Assembly (NCBI GenBank): GCA_020717885.1
Contig: DYDN01000028.1
Span: forward strand, 1-10,138
Origin: Candidatus Forterrea sp.
GTDB taxonomy: Archaea > Iainarchaeota > Iainarchaeia > Iainarchaeales > JAAZKV01
Length of the DNA stretch: 10,138 nt
Direction of reading: 5' to 3'
Shown: piece by piece, positions 1-6,180 of the stretch
Layout of the letters: each line of letters begins with the position of its first letter
How positions within the stretch are numbered: the stretch's first letter is position 1
Program-made: the position numbers and the translations under genes
Notes under the pieces: model-generated
What the model was told of the DNA's origin: nothing
What the model saw: the letters and a program-made list of their open reading frames with translations, nothing else
Database searches by the model: none

Positions 1-47
1 ACACTAAAGCTATGCCAAAAATGTTCCATTATTTAAGAGATTAGCTA

Positions 48-1151
48 TTAGTCACAAATCTCAACAACATCAAGAAGTTTACATGTACACTTTGCGCCTG
101 TGAGTGAAGAAATGCTTGGTTTAGTTCTCCCGTCATCCCCTGAAATAAATTCTTTCACATAAGTTCCGTGGGAAGTGCGAAGCTCAAGCACGAATTCGTT
201 TTCATTAATCTTTCCCACTCTTTCTATCACAACATTTTTTTCCCTGTCAAGATCCGCCCTGCGTTTTGCCACACGAAGAGGAGTTTTTTGAATAACCTCA
301 ATCTTTTCTCCGGTTTTTAGCATCTCAAGATTTGCAGGCTTATCAGATGTCACATATGCGGAGTAAACTTTGTGGTGATGCGCATCCTTTAGGATAGAAA
401 CATCCCCAAGAGTGCAAAGTTCTAGCGAATTTACTGAGATTTTGTCTTTGTAAGTAAAATTAATTTCATTTTCAATTGATTTAACATCAGCAAAACGCTT
501 AAGCGGGAGAAGTATTTCCGCAATAAATGGTCTTCCGTCCCCAAGCATCAAAACATCCATATCTTCTCTTCCAGCACCATGCATAATCATTAATTTTCCT
601 TCAAAATATGGAATCATTACTTTCCCAATTAATTGCTCCACACTCTCAGTGGAGAAGTGCCCTGTGTTTTGGCAGTACCAGCACCCGCTCCCTCGGCACT
701 TATTGCAAAAGAATTCCGTTTGAGCGATTTCCCTTGAGTACTTACAGTATCTCCCCCTCACATAAACCGGTCTTAATCTAATACAAACAATTTTTTGCTG
801 AAAATTAATCAAAAACTCAACATCAGAAATTGTTAGAGTCATTTTCTTTTTGAGTTCTGATTCAATTCTCCCCATAAGCGCGGTTTGAACTGAGAATTTT
901 AAGTGACTCTTCTCTGCATCACTCACGTCAGGCCAGGATACCCCTAATTTAAAGGTTTCAAACTCGATTTGCTTTGAGAGCTGCTTAATTATTTTGAATA
1001 TTTTCTCGTTAAGTGCATCATCAAAGAACCCGTCAAACTCAAACTCTGTTGCATAATGATACTCTGCACTCTTTACTCTATCGCGGAACTGAAGCTCGTG
1101 AAGAAGTTCCTCACCCTTTTTGAGCCCCTCATAAAAAAAAAGCGGTTTCAT
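48..1151 (-). CDS. pus10: tRNA pseudouridine synthase Pus10
   Basis: This enzyme isomerises U54 and U55 in the T-loop of archaeal tRNAs. The 367-residue protein carries the Pus10 signature G-R-E-D-M-D-V at 194-200, with D197 the expected catalytic aspartate. It is followed by M-L-G-D-G-R-P-F at 202-209. A four-cysteine knuckle (C149, C152, C157, C160, in C-x-x-C-x-G-x-G-C-x-x-C context) sits just before it, as in archaeal homologues. The C-terminal block Y-V-K-E-F-I-S-G-D-D-G-R-T-K-P-S (331-346) is also typical. The N-terminal part should be the THUMP-containing tRNA-binding module, but I do not see the CxxC pair usually found near the start of archaeal Pus10, so that end is reduced. The ATG lies 26 nt downstream of a TATA-like box with no convincing Shine-Dalgarno, which suggests a leaderless mRNA. 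Family assignment is secure; the exact U54/U55 specificity is inferred. Confidence 0.93.
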   Translation of the reverse strand: MKPLFFYEGLKKGEELLHELQFRDRVKSAEYHYATEFEFDGFFDDALNEKIFKIIKQLSKQIEFETFKLGVSWPDVSDAEKSHLKFSVQTALMGRIESELKKKMTLTISDVEFLINFQQKIVCIRLRPVYVRGRYCKYSREIAQTEFFCNKCRGSGCWYCQNTGHFSTESVEQLIGKVMIPYFEGKLMIMHGAGREDMDVLMLGDGRPFIAEILLPLKRFADVKSIENEINFTYKDKISVNSLELCTLGDVSILKDAHHHKVYSAYVTSDKPANLEMLKTGEKIEVIQKTPLRVAKRRADLDREKNVVIERVGKINENEFVLELRTSHGTYVKEFISGDDGRTKPSISSLTGAKCTCKLLDVVEICD

Positions 1152-1172
1152 AAAATAATTTCCCTTGGAAGC

Positions 1173-1181
1173 GAATAAAAA
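1173..1181 (-). promoter_or_regulatory. TATA box of pus10
   Basis: On the minus strand this reads TTTTTATTC. It is centred 26 nt upstream of the pus10 ATG, the distance at which archaeal transcription would start at the start codon itself. The call rests on spacing and composition only. Confidence 0.5.
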
Positions 1182-1200
1182 GGGTGCTTACGCAGTGCAG

Positions 1201-1231
1201 AAAAAGAAAAAAGGCTAAGAAATTCTTAGCC
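1201..1231 (-). terminator. Hairpin plus U-tract terminator after the small membrane protein gene
   Basis: Read on the minus strand, GGCTAAGAA and TTCTTAGCC (perfect 9-bp arms, 1213-1231, one central base) are followed directly by TTTTTT-C-TTTTT (1212-1201). The element lies 31 nt past the stop codon of the membrane protein gene and before the pus10 promoter. It looks like a bacterial intrinsic terminator. Archaeal RNA polymerase needs mainly the U-tract, so the hairpin is an extra feature. Confidence 0.75.
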
Positions 1232-1262
1232 CAAAATAAGTAATTGTTAAGTCACCGCTTAA

Positions 1263-1631
1263 TTATTTTGCTCTTGAGTAAGCCAGTGTCCAGATTTGTT
1301 TTAGCCCAACTACTAGTGCGATTGGCACAAAGAGAGCAACTAAATTAGTCAAAATAGGACTAATCATCTGAAGCACAGCAGGCATTGTTCCGTTAAGAAT
1401 ATCCGTTAACACAGGAACAACCACTACAATAGCAATTATTGCTATTAACAGCTCATTAAGATGCGGAGCGCTTAAGTGCGCAAGCCCCGTAATTATTCCA
1501 AGAAGAATTAATACTCCTAAGATAACCGGCACTGAGCCTGTCAAAGCAGAAGGATATACAACTGCAATAATTCCAAGCACTATAGCAAGTAGTACTCCTA
1601 CAAGAAACGCATATTTTCCAATTGAAGCCAT
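1263..1631 (-). CDS. Small four-helix membrane protein of unknown function
   Basis: The product has 122 residues and is almost entirely hydrophobic. Four membrane segments are visible at about 6-26, 34-52, 60-79 and 93-113, with short polar turns and a basic C-terminus (S-R-A-K). I recognise no catalytic motif; short four-helix proteins of this style are frequent in DPANN archaea, but no function can be assigned. The start is the ATG at 1631, because a strong Shine-Dalgarno (GGAGGAGGT, ending 8 nt upstream) precedes it. The longer open frame begins with TTG at 1664 and would translate that ribosome binding site as R-R-R, so I reject it. The gene appears to be monocistronic, with its own TATA-like box upstream and a hairpin-U terminator downstream. 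Confidence 0.8.
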   Translation of the reverse strand: MASIGKYAFLVGVLLAIVLGIIAVVYPSALTGSVPVILGVLILLGIITGLAHLSAPHLNELLIAIIAIVVVVPVLTDILNGTMPAVLQMISPILTNLVALFVPIALVVGLKQIWTLAYSRAK

Positions 1632-1640
1632 TTTTGAAAA

Positions 1641-1677
1641 CCTCCTCCTAGTAATAACGCCCAAAACAAATAAAAAT
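1641..1677 (-). promoter_or_regulatory. TATA-like box and strong Shine-Dalgarno of the membrane protein gene
   Basis: On the minus strand an A/T-rich box, ATTTTTATTT (1677-1668), is followed about 20 nt later by AGGAGGAGG (1649-1641), the best ribosome binding site in the window. It fixes the start at 1631. Transcription starting about 26 nt past the box would begin at or just inside the Shine-Dalgarno. Confidence 0.6.
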
Positions 1678-1702
1678 CAATCAAATATTGAATAGGGGTT
1701 GT

Positions 1703-2638
1703 TTACTGATTAGTTACCACTACAGGCCTTAACTTAAACGCATTCTCAATTAATTGCATTTCTTTTTGAGTGAGTGCTTCAAGGGATTCTGAATAATATG
1801 GCTGAATTAATCCCTGCAATGCGAGAATGTGCTTTACTACCTGAAGTTTCTTATTCTGCGGAATTAATTTGTTGAGTGCGGATACCTTTGCTTCCATTCG
1901 CATTACTCTTGCATAATCAAGCTCGGAAAAATCCTCAATTAGGGAAAGATAATACGAAGCAAATGTCATTGTGGAGATACAACTAAGACCAGAGAACCCT
2001 CTCCTTAGCGCATCAAACGCAAGCTCCTCGTTTTCCTCAAATAATTTAGTGAGCTGATAATATTTTCCAAGTTCATCCAAATAATCCGGGTTCCTTGAAT
2101 AATCAATTACCCCGATTAGTCTCTCCCAATTAATTATATTATCAAGCCAAAGAGGAGGAATTGATTTTTTGCTCATGAACGGGTTATTGTAAAGCAAAAT
2201 ATTTGCCGTAGTGCGCGTAAATATTGAATCAAAGAAATCAATGAACTCAAGTTCTCTCTCCATGCACATTGCGGGAACATTAACCGCACAAATATTAGTA
2301 AAACGCTGCGCATCAATTACATTTTGCACAACTTCTTCTGTATCAGAGCCAAAGCACCCCGCAATCAAAAATCCTTTACCCAAAACCTCTGAAGAAACAA
2401 TACCCATTAAGGCTTTTTTTTGTTCTGATGAGAGATGAGCATACTCAGAGAACTGATTTAGAACAAAAAAATTTTTCACGCCCTTATTCATTAAGCGGGC
2501 GGTAATTGTTTTTAGAGCAAAAGAATCAATACTTTTATCAGAATTCATTGGAGTAATTAGCGGCGCGATTAAACCTTGAAGGGACGCAGGCGAAAATGAT
2601 GGGGAATTCCTTTTTTTAAAGAGCCCGAATTTTCTCAA
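1703..2638 (-). CDS. DapA-fold (dihydrodipicolinate synthase/N-acetylneuraminate lyase family) protein lacking the Schiff-base lysine
   Basis: The 311-residue protein has the length and landmarks of the class I aldolase TIM-barrel family that includes DapA. G22-L-I-A-P-L-I-T-P opens the barrel, Y150-N-N-P is the proton-relay tyrosine motif, and R-G-F-S-G-L-S at 213-219 matches the late glycine-rich strand. Two hallmark sites are altered. The lysine of G-(I/V)-K-(D/E) that forms the Schiff base is isoleucine (G176-V-I178-D). The G-T-T-G-E carboxylate-binding loop reads N61-Q-F-S-E65, keeping only the glutamate. Ordinary aldolase chemistry is therefore unlikely; a binding, regulatory or altered-catalysis role is inference. 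The start is a TTG with AGGGTG 5 nt upstream; no ATG lies early enough to preserve the first strand. It follows the HAD-like gene by 9 nt, so the two are co-transcribed. Confidence 0.8.
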   Translation of the reverse strand: MRKFGLFKKRNSPSFSPASLQGLIAPLITPMNSDKSIDSFALKTITARLMNKGVKNFFVLNQFSEYAHLSSEQKKALMGIVSSEVLGKGFLIAGCFGSDTEEVVQNVIDAQRFTNICAVNVPAMCMERELEFIDFFDSIFTRTTANILLYNNPFMSKKSIPPLWLDNIINWERLIGVIDYSRNPDYLDELGKYYQLTKLFEENEELAFDALRRGFSGLSCISTMTFASYYLSLIEDFSELDYARVMRMEAKVSALNKLIPQNKKLQVVKHILALQGLIQPYYSESLEALTQKEMQLIENAFKLRPVVVTNQ

Positions 2639-2643
2639 TATAA

Positions 2644-2649
2644 CACCCT
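2644..2649 (-). promoter_or_regulatory. Shine-Dalgarno supporting a TTG start of the DapA-fold gene
   Basis: AGGGTG on the minus strand ends 5 nt before the TTG at 2638. It overlaps the TAG stop codon of the upstream HAD-like gene (2648-2650), which suggests translational coupling. Confidence 0.5.
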
Positions 2650-3325
2650 AATTATTCCCAGTCCTATTCATTAGACCTTTTTTTATCGCATCAGCGAAAT
2701 TATCCCCGACAAGCACCTTTTTCATTGATTCGAATACATACTTATCAAGCGCGGAGTTATCAACCTTTGGAAATTTCTCAATGAGTGATTTCACCGAATC
2801 AAATTCAAGTTTGAAGTAAGCAAGCCCGCTAATTGGTTGAATTGATTTGCCTCTATCAAGAAGATTCTCCTCAAAAAGCGCAAAATCTATTTTTGAGAAA
2901 CGCATAGTGTAATAACCATCCACCCACAAATCATCCCCGAGCAAGAGCGCGTTCTTTAGCGGAATTTTTTTCTCCGAAAGAACTTTTTGTATTGCCCCCT
3001 GTTTGAAATAACTGTCAATGAAATGGGGATCTTTCTCTAAACCATCTCGGTGGAGCTTTTGATCAACCTCGGCTTTACTTGAAATATACTCCTCATCCAC
3101 GCACAAAAAGTGTTCCTTATCAAAATACGGATGCAATTCACCATCATGAAGCTTTTTTTGCGCAACTATACAGTGGTGACCCGAGATTATGGAGAGTTCC
3201 ACCTTTTTCTTTTTGCAATAAGGAATTAAATCATCAAGAAAATTTTTAAGACGGCGCGGGTTAGGAATATAATTGCCAAATGAGGAAAGCACTCCCTCAA
3301 GTTCAATAAAACACGCTTTTTTCAT
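2648..3325 (-). CDS. HAD-superfamily-like protein with a degenerate nucleophile motif
   Basis: The product is 225 residues from the ATG at 3325. It follows the haloacid dehalogenase fold: motif I at the extreme N-terminus (F6-I-E-L-E-G-V-L13), motif II serine in I-I-S48-G, and motif IV L-L-L-G-D-D at 127-132. In active HAD phosphatases motif I is D-x-D-G-(T/V); here both aspartates are glutamates (E8, E10). The phosphoaspartate nucleophile is therefore absent, and the protein may be a non-catalytic HAD or use different chemistry. Longer starts were rejected: the frame opens with TTG at 3379, and an ATG at 3349 falls inside the likely TATA box. The ATG at 3325 is 27 nt below that box and puts motif I where family members have it. 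It heads a two-gene unit with the DapA-fold protein. The substrate is unknown. Confidence 0.72.
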   Translation of the reverse strand: MKKACFIELEGVLSSFGNYIPNPRRLKNFLDDLIPYCKKKKVELSIISGHHCIVAQKKLHDGELHPYFDKEHFLCVDEEYISSKAEVDQKLHRDGLEKDPHFIDSYFKQGAIQKVLSEKKIPLKNALLLGDDLWVDGYYTMRFSKIDFALFEENLLDRGKSIQPISGLAYFKLEFDSVKSLIEKFPKVDNSALDKYVFESMKKVLVGDNFADAIKKGLMNRTGNN

Positions 3326-3347
3326 TAAAAGAAATGTAGAAGAAAGC

Positions 3348-3356
3348 ATTAAAATA
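3348..3356 (-). promoter_or_regulatory. TATA box of the HAD-like/DapA-fold unit
   Basis: TATTTTAAT on the minus strand is centred 27 nt upstream of the ATG at 3325, consistent with a leaderless transcript. There is no Shine-Dalgarno before that ATG. Confidence 0.5.
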
Positions 3357-3370
3357 CTTGATTTGGAGGC

Positions 3371-3376
3371 AAAAAA
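3371..3376 (-). terminator. Possible U-tract terminator of the fic gene
   Basis: A run of six T's on the minus strand lies 28 nt beyond the fic stop codon and just upstream of the next promoter. A bare U-tract can terminate archaeal RNA polymerase. I see no strong hairpin here, so the call is tentative. Confidence 0.3.
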
Positions 3377-3403
3377 CAATTAAACTGGGTGAATTTTGGC
3401 ATT

Positions 3404-4378
3404 CTACTTAATTCGCACAAGGAGTTTTTGTAAAATCGACTTTTTATTTTCTCTAATCAAAGCACTTATTTCATGAGCCCTTTTTTCAAGACACAAATAG
3501 ATAAATTTGGAGAATTTGGAATACTCTTTGTTTGCCTGAAGTCTTTCAAGCAAAATAACATAGCTCTGCCTGTTCTCAAGATTAATTATTGCTCTTGCGT
3601 AACCCGCATTTTGGAGCATTACGTTAAGAATTTCCCTTCCTGTTCTCCCATTGCCATCAAGAAAGGGATGAATTTCCTCAAAGCGCGCATGAAATTCCGC
3701 AGCAAGTTCCACCGGATGGATTTTGTTCTTGCTTCGATTAAACCAAACAATCAACTTTTCCATTTCTATTGGAACAAGCCCCGCACTAGGGGGTTTTGTA
3801 GTTGAACCCATAATAAACATCGGGCCGTCGCGGTATTCCCCCGGCTTTTTATCATCAAAACCGCGCATAATCGCCTCGTGAATTCTTTTTATGTTTCTTT
3901 CAGTAATTTCAACAATGTTTTTTGACGCTTCCGCGGCAAAACGCATATTCTCAATTTCCCTTACTTCATCCACTCTTTTTCCTGAAATTGAAAGCCCTTT
4001 ACTTAAAACCAAATTTGCTTCCTGCAGACTTAATGAATTGCCTTCAACGGAAGCGCTCCCTTGCACATATCTAATAAACTCGCTTTCCTTAAATAATTCA
4101 AATTCCTGCGGGAAAAAATCTTTCATTAAAAAATATTCCTCCTTTAATCTTTCAAGAACGAGGAGTTCGTTTAGAGACAAACAATTTGTTTTGAATTCCT
4201 TTTGAGAGTTTTTGAGGTTTTCAAGAATTGTCTTCTGAATTAAAGAATCAAAAGCCTCGTTAACCTTCTTTTGAGCGCCTTCTTTTTGACCCAATGAGAG
4301 ACTTATCCTTTTGCCGAACAATCTGTCCTCAAGGTAAAAGTAATATTGCTTGCTAATCTTTCTTTTTGAAATAAACAT
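3404..4378 (-). CDS. Fic-domain protein AMPylase, class II (N-terminal inhibitory helix)
   Basis: Fic enzymes transfer AMP (or a related group) from a nucleotide to hydroxyl side chains of target proteins. The intact core motif H237-P-F-L-D-G-N-G-R-T-G-R248 contains the catalytic histidine and the phosphate-binding N-G-R. The upstream block S108-A-S-V-E112-G-N fits the inhibitory (S/T)-x-x-x-E-(G/N) motif, whose glutamate blocks the ATP site in class II Fics. A basic, aromatic N-terminus with a Y-Y-F-Y-L-E-D-R-L-F-G-K-R strand-turn-strand stretch precedes a charged helical region (about 35-90). The start is the ATG at 4378, 27 nt below a TATA box; the longer frame opens with TTG at 4396 and has no support. 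No antitoxin gene is adjacent, as expected when inhibition is built in. The promoter sits inside a dyad-symmetric element, suggesting regulated expression. The target protein is unknown. Confidence 0.92.
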   Translation of the reverse strand: MFISKRKISKQYYFYLEDRLFGKRISLSLGQKEGAQKKVNEAFDSLIQKTILENLKNSQKEFKTNCLSLNELLVLERLKEEYFLMKDFFPQEFELFKESEFIRYVQGSASVEGNSLSLQEANLVLSKGLSISGKRVDEVREIENMRFAAEASKNIVEITERNIKRIHEAIMRGFDDKKPGEYRDGPMFIMGSTTKPPSAGLVPIEMEKLIVWFNRSKNKIHPVELAAEFHARFEEIHPFLDGNGRTGREILNVMLQNAGYARAIINLENRQSYVILLERLQANKEYSKFSKFIYLCLEKRAHEISALIRENKKSILQKLLVRIK

Positions 4379-4384
4379 AAAAAC

Positions 4385-4437
4385 ATTTAACACCAAAAAG
4401 CATAAAAATACGTGTTTTTGACTAAATGGTGTTAAAT
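4385..4437. repeat. Nested inverted repeat enclosing the fic promoter (candidate operator)
   Basis: Perfect 11-bp outer arms, ATTTAACACCA (4385-4395) and TGGTGTTAAAT (4427-4437), are 42 bp apart start to start, about four helical turns. Inside them lies a second dyad, AAAAATACGTGTTTTT (4404-4419, one mismatched pair), with nearly the same centre (4411.5 against 4411). The fic TATA box overlaps the inner dyad, and one outer arm lies 7-17 nt before the ATG. As minus-strand RNA the outer arms could also form a long-looped hairpin followed by G-TTTTT, so an aroC terminator role is an alternative. Confidence 0.6.
4401..4410 (-). promoter_or_regulatory. TATA box of fic
   Basis: TATTTTTATG on the minus strand is centred about 27 nt upstream of the ATG at 4378. 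A leaderless mRNA is implied, and there is no Shine-Dalgarno. Confidence 0.55.
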
Positions 4438-4454
4438 TATGTAATTGAACGGAA

Positions 4455-5543
4455 TCAGCTTAACTTATTCATTTTACTGCCCAAACTCTCAAGAAGAGCA
4501 TTAACTAGCACTATTGCGAGCATACTTTCGGCTACGGGGAGTACTCTTGGCGCGATACAAACATCATGTCTCCCAATTACCTCAATATCAGAATCCGTCA
4601 GCTCTTCAGAAATTGTTTTCTGCTTCTGCGCAATTGAAGAAGTTGGTTTTACCGCAGCCCGAACAATAATCTCCTGCCCTGTACTTACTCCCCCAATTAT
4701 TCCTCCAGCATTATTTGATAAAAATTTCACTTCACCTTTAACCGCGCGCATTTGATCATTATTCTTTGAACCTGTTGATTGTGCTGAATTAAAACCAGAA
4801 CCAATTTCAACACCCTTAATCGCGCCAATACCCATTAATGCCCCTGCTATTTGCGCATCAAGTTTCTCAAAAACTGGTTCGCCTAAACCCGCAGGAACTC
4901 CATTCGCATGAATCTCAATTATTCCCCCAAGAGAATCCTTTGCGATAATTGATTTCTTTACCGCTTCCCCAATTTTATTTGAAGCATCCACATCAGGAAC
5001 CCTAAACTGATTCGCATAAACATTTGCAATATCTTTCTCGGAGAATTTTTTTGCTTCAATTCCTCCAATCTCTCTCACAAATCCATTTATTGTAATTCCT
5101 TTTTGTGCAAGGATTTTTTTTGCCACTGCCCCGGCAGCAACACGCGCAATTGTTTCTCTTCCGGAGCTTCTTCCCCCGCCTCGAAAGTCACGAATACCAT
5201 ATTTTTTGAAGTGAGTATAATCAGCGTGGCCAGGGCGAAATAATTTTGCTATCACACCATAATCCTTTGGGCGCGCATCCTCATTCTGAACAATAATCGC
5301 AATTGGTGTTCCGGTTGTTTTTCCTTCAAACACCCCTGAAAGGATTTTTGCTTTATCCCTCTCAGTACGCTTAGTTGAAGCAGCTCCTTGCCCAGGTTTT
5401 CTTTTATCAAGTTCAATTTGAATATCACTTTCATTAAGCATAAGCCCCGCAGGACACCCATCAATAATGCACCCGACAGCAATGCCGTGGCTCTCCCCAA
5501 AAGAAGTTACTTTGAATAATTTCCCAAATGTATTTCCGGCCAA
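4455..5543 (-). CDS. aroC: Chorismate synthase
   Basis: This is the last step of the shikimate pathway: reduced-FMN-dependent removal of phosphate from EPSP to give chorismate. The 362-residue protein shows the full family pattern. It has A-G-N-T-F-G at the N-terminus, the G-E-S-H19-G motif, R-P-G-H106-A-D-Y-T, the glycine/arginine-rich block R-D-F-R-G-G-G-R-S-S-G-R-E (118-130), and G-R-H-D-V-C-I-A-P-R-V-L-P-V-A-E-S near the C-terminus. Both conserved histidines are present and the length is normal. The start codon is TTG at 5543. It gives exactly the conserved M-A-G-N-T-F-G N-terminus and has AGGTG 6 nt upstream, so I am confident in it despite the rare codon. The gene follows aroK by 54 nt and closes the aroA-aroK-aroC run. 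Confidence 0.97.
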   Translation of the reverse strand: MAGNTFGKLFKVTSFGESHGIAVGCIIDGCPAGLMLNESDIQIELDKRKPGQGAASTKRTERDKAKILSGVFEGKTTGTPIAIIVQNEDARPKDYGVIAKLFRPGHADYTHFKKYGIRDFRGGGRSSGRETIARVAAGAVAKKILAQKGITINGFVREIGGIEAKKFSEKDIANVYANQFRVPDVDASNKIGEAVKKSIIAKDSLGGIIEIHANGVPAGLGEPVFEKLDAQIAGALMGIGAIKGVEIGSGFNSAQSTGSKNNDQMRAVKGEVKFLSNNAGGIIGGVSTGQEIIVRAAVKPTSSIAQKQKTISEELTDSDIEVIGRHDVCIAPRVLPVAESMLAIVLVNALLESLGSKMNKLS

Positions 5544-5549
5544 ATATTA

Positions 5550-5554
5550 CACCT
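5550..5554 (-). promoter_or_regulatory. Shine-Dalgarno supporting the TTG start of aroC
   Basis: AGGTG on the minus strand ends 6 nt before the TTG at 5543. The same arrangement (GGTG, short A/T spacer, TTG) precedes the DapA-fold gene. Confidence 0.6.
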
Positions 5555-5597
5555 GTTTGTAATTAACTATTATTTGGATTGATTTTTGAATGTTATG

Positions 5598-6167
5598 CTA
5601 AAGATTTATTCGGTTCAAAAGCCCGAGTTTCTCAATAATAATATCAACCGCTCTATTTAGTGATATCTCCGCGCAATCAATTGTAATATCGGCATTTTTT
5701 TCATAAATCGGCTCACGAAGAACATACTCGCGCATCATTGAACCAGCGGGGTCGTTTGGGTCAAGAAATGCAGGCAACCCAGTTCTTCTCATTCTATTTA
5801 GAAGATTCTTTGGCGAATCCTTTAAGTAAATTATTTTTCCTGATTTCTTGAGCAATTCTGCGCTCTTTGGGTTCTTTAGCGTACCGCCCCCAAGACTAAT
5901 TACCGACTCATTTTCCTTTGCCACAATTTGAACGGCCTTCGCCTCAATCTCAGAAAAATACTCTGCACCATACTTTTTTCTTATTTCACGAAAAGGCAGT
6001 TTCTCGGCTTTCTCTTCAGCATGAATACGCTCAAGCACGCAGTCCGTATCAAAGAATTTTACTCCAAGGCGCTTTGCAATAGCCTTGCCTGTAGCGGTTT
6101 TCCCGCAGCCCTTAAACCCAGAGATAATTATATTACCTACCAATCCATCACAACCCACAAAATTCAA
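5598..6167 (-). CDS. aroK: Shikimate kinase, P-loop (bacterial AroK) type
   Basis: This kinase phosphorylates shikimate with ATP. Visible motifs are the Walker A loop G17-F-K-G-C-G-K-T24, the D40-T-D42 magnesium/shikimate motif, S-L-G93-G-G-T, and R151-E-P-I-Y-E for the lid/substrate arginine. Most archaea use an unrelated GHMP-family kinase for this step, so a P-loop enzyme here suggests acquisition from bacteria. Two usual residues are changed. The shikimate-binding arginine in G-E-x-x-F-R-x-x-E is serine (A68-E-Y-F-S72-E-I-E75), and the R-P of the ATP lid reads L131-P, with R127 and R128 nearby. The start is uncertain: TTG at 6167 has AAGGGG only 3 nt away, GTG at 6158 is 12 nt from it, and TTG at 6143 gives the family's usual short N-terminus before the P-loop. 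The gene lies 13 nt after aroA. Confidence 0.88.
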   Translation of the reverse strand: MNFVGCDGLVGNIIISGFKGCGKTATGKAIAKRLGVKFFDTDCVLERIHAEEKAEKLPFREIRKKYGAEYFSEIEAKAVQIVAKENESVISLGGGTLKNPKSAELLKKSGKIIYLKDSPKNLLNRMRRTGLPAFLDPNDPAGSMMREYVLREPIYEKNADITIDCAEISLNRAVDIIIEKLGLLNRINL

Positions 6168-6180
6168 ATACCCCTTAGTA

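Noticed and set aside
1632..1664. N-terminal extension of the small membrane protein from TTG at 1664
   Set aside because: The extension encodes the Shine-Dalgarno as R-R-R; the ATG at 1631 is correctly spaced from it.
3326..3379. Longer HAD-like start at TTG 3379 or ATG 3349
   Set aside because: The ATG at 3349 falls in the TATA box, and the TTG has no ribosome binding site. The added residues precede the motif that normally begins the fold.
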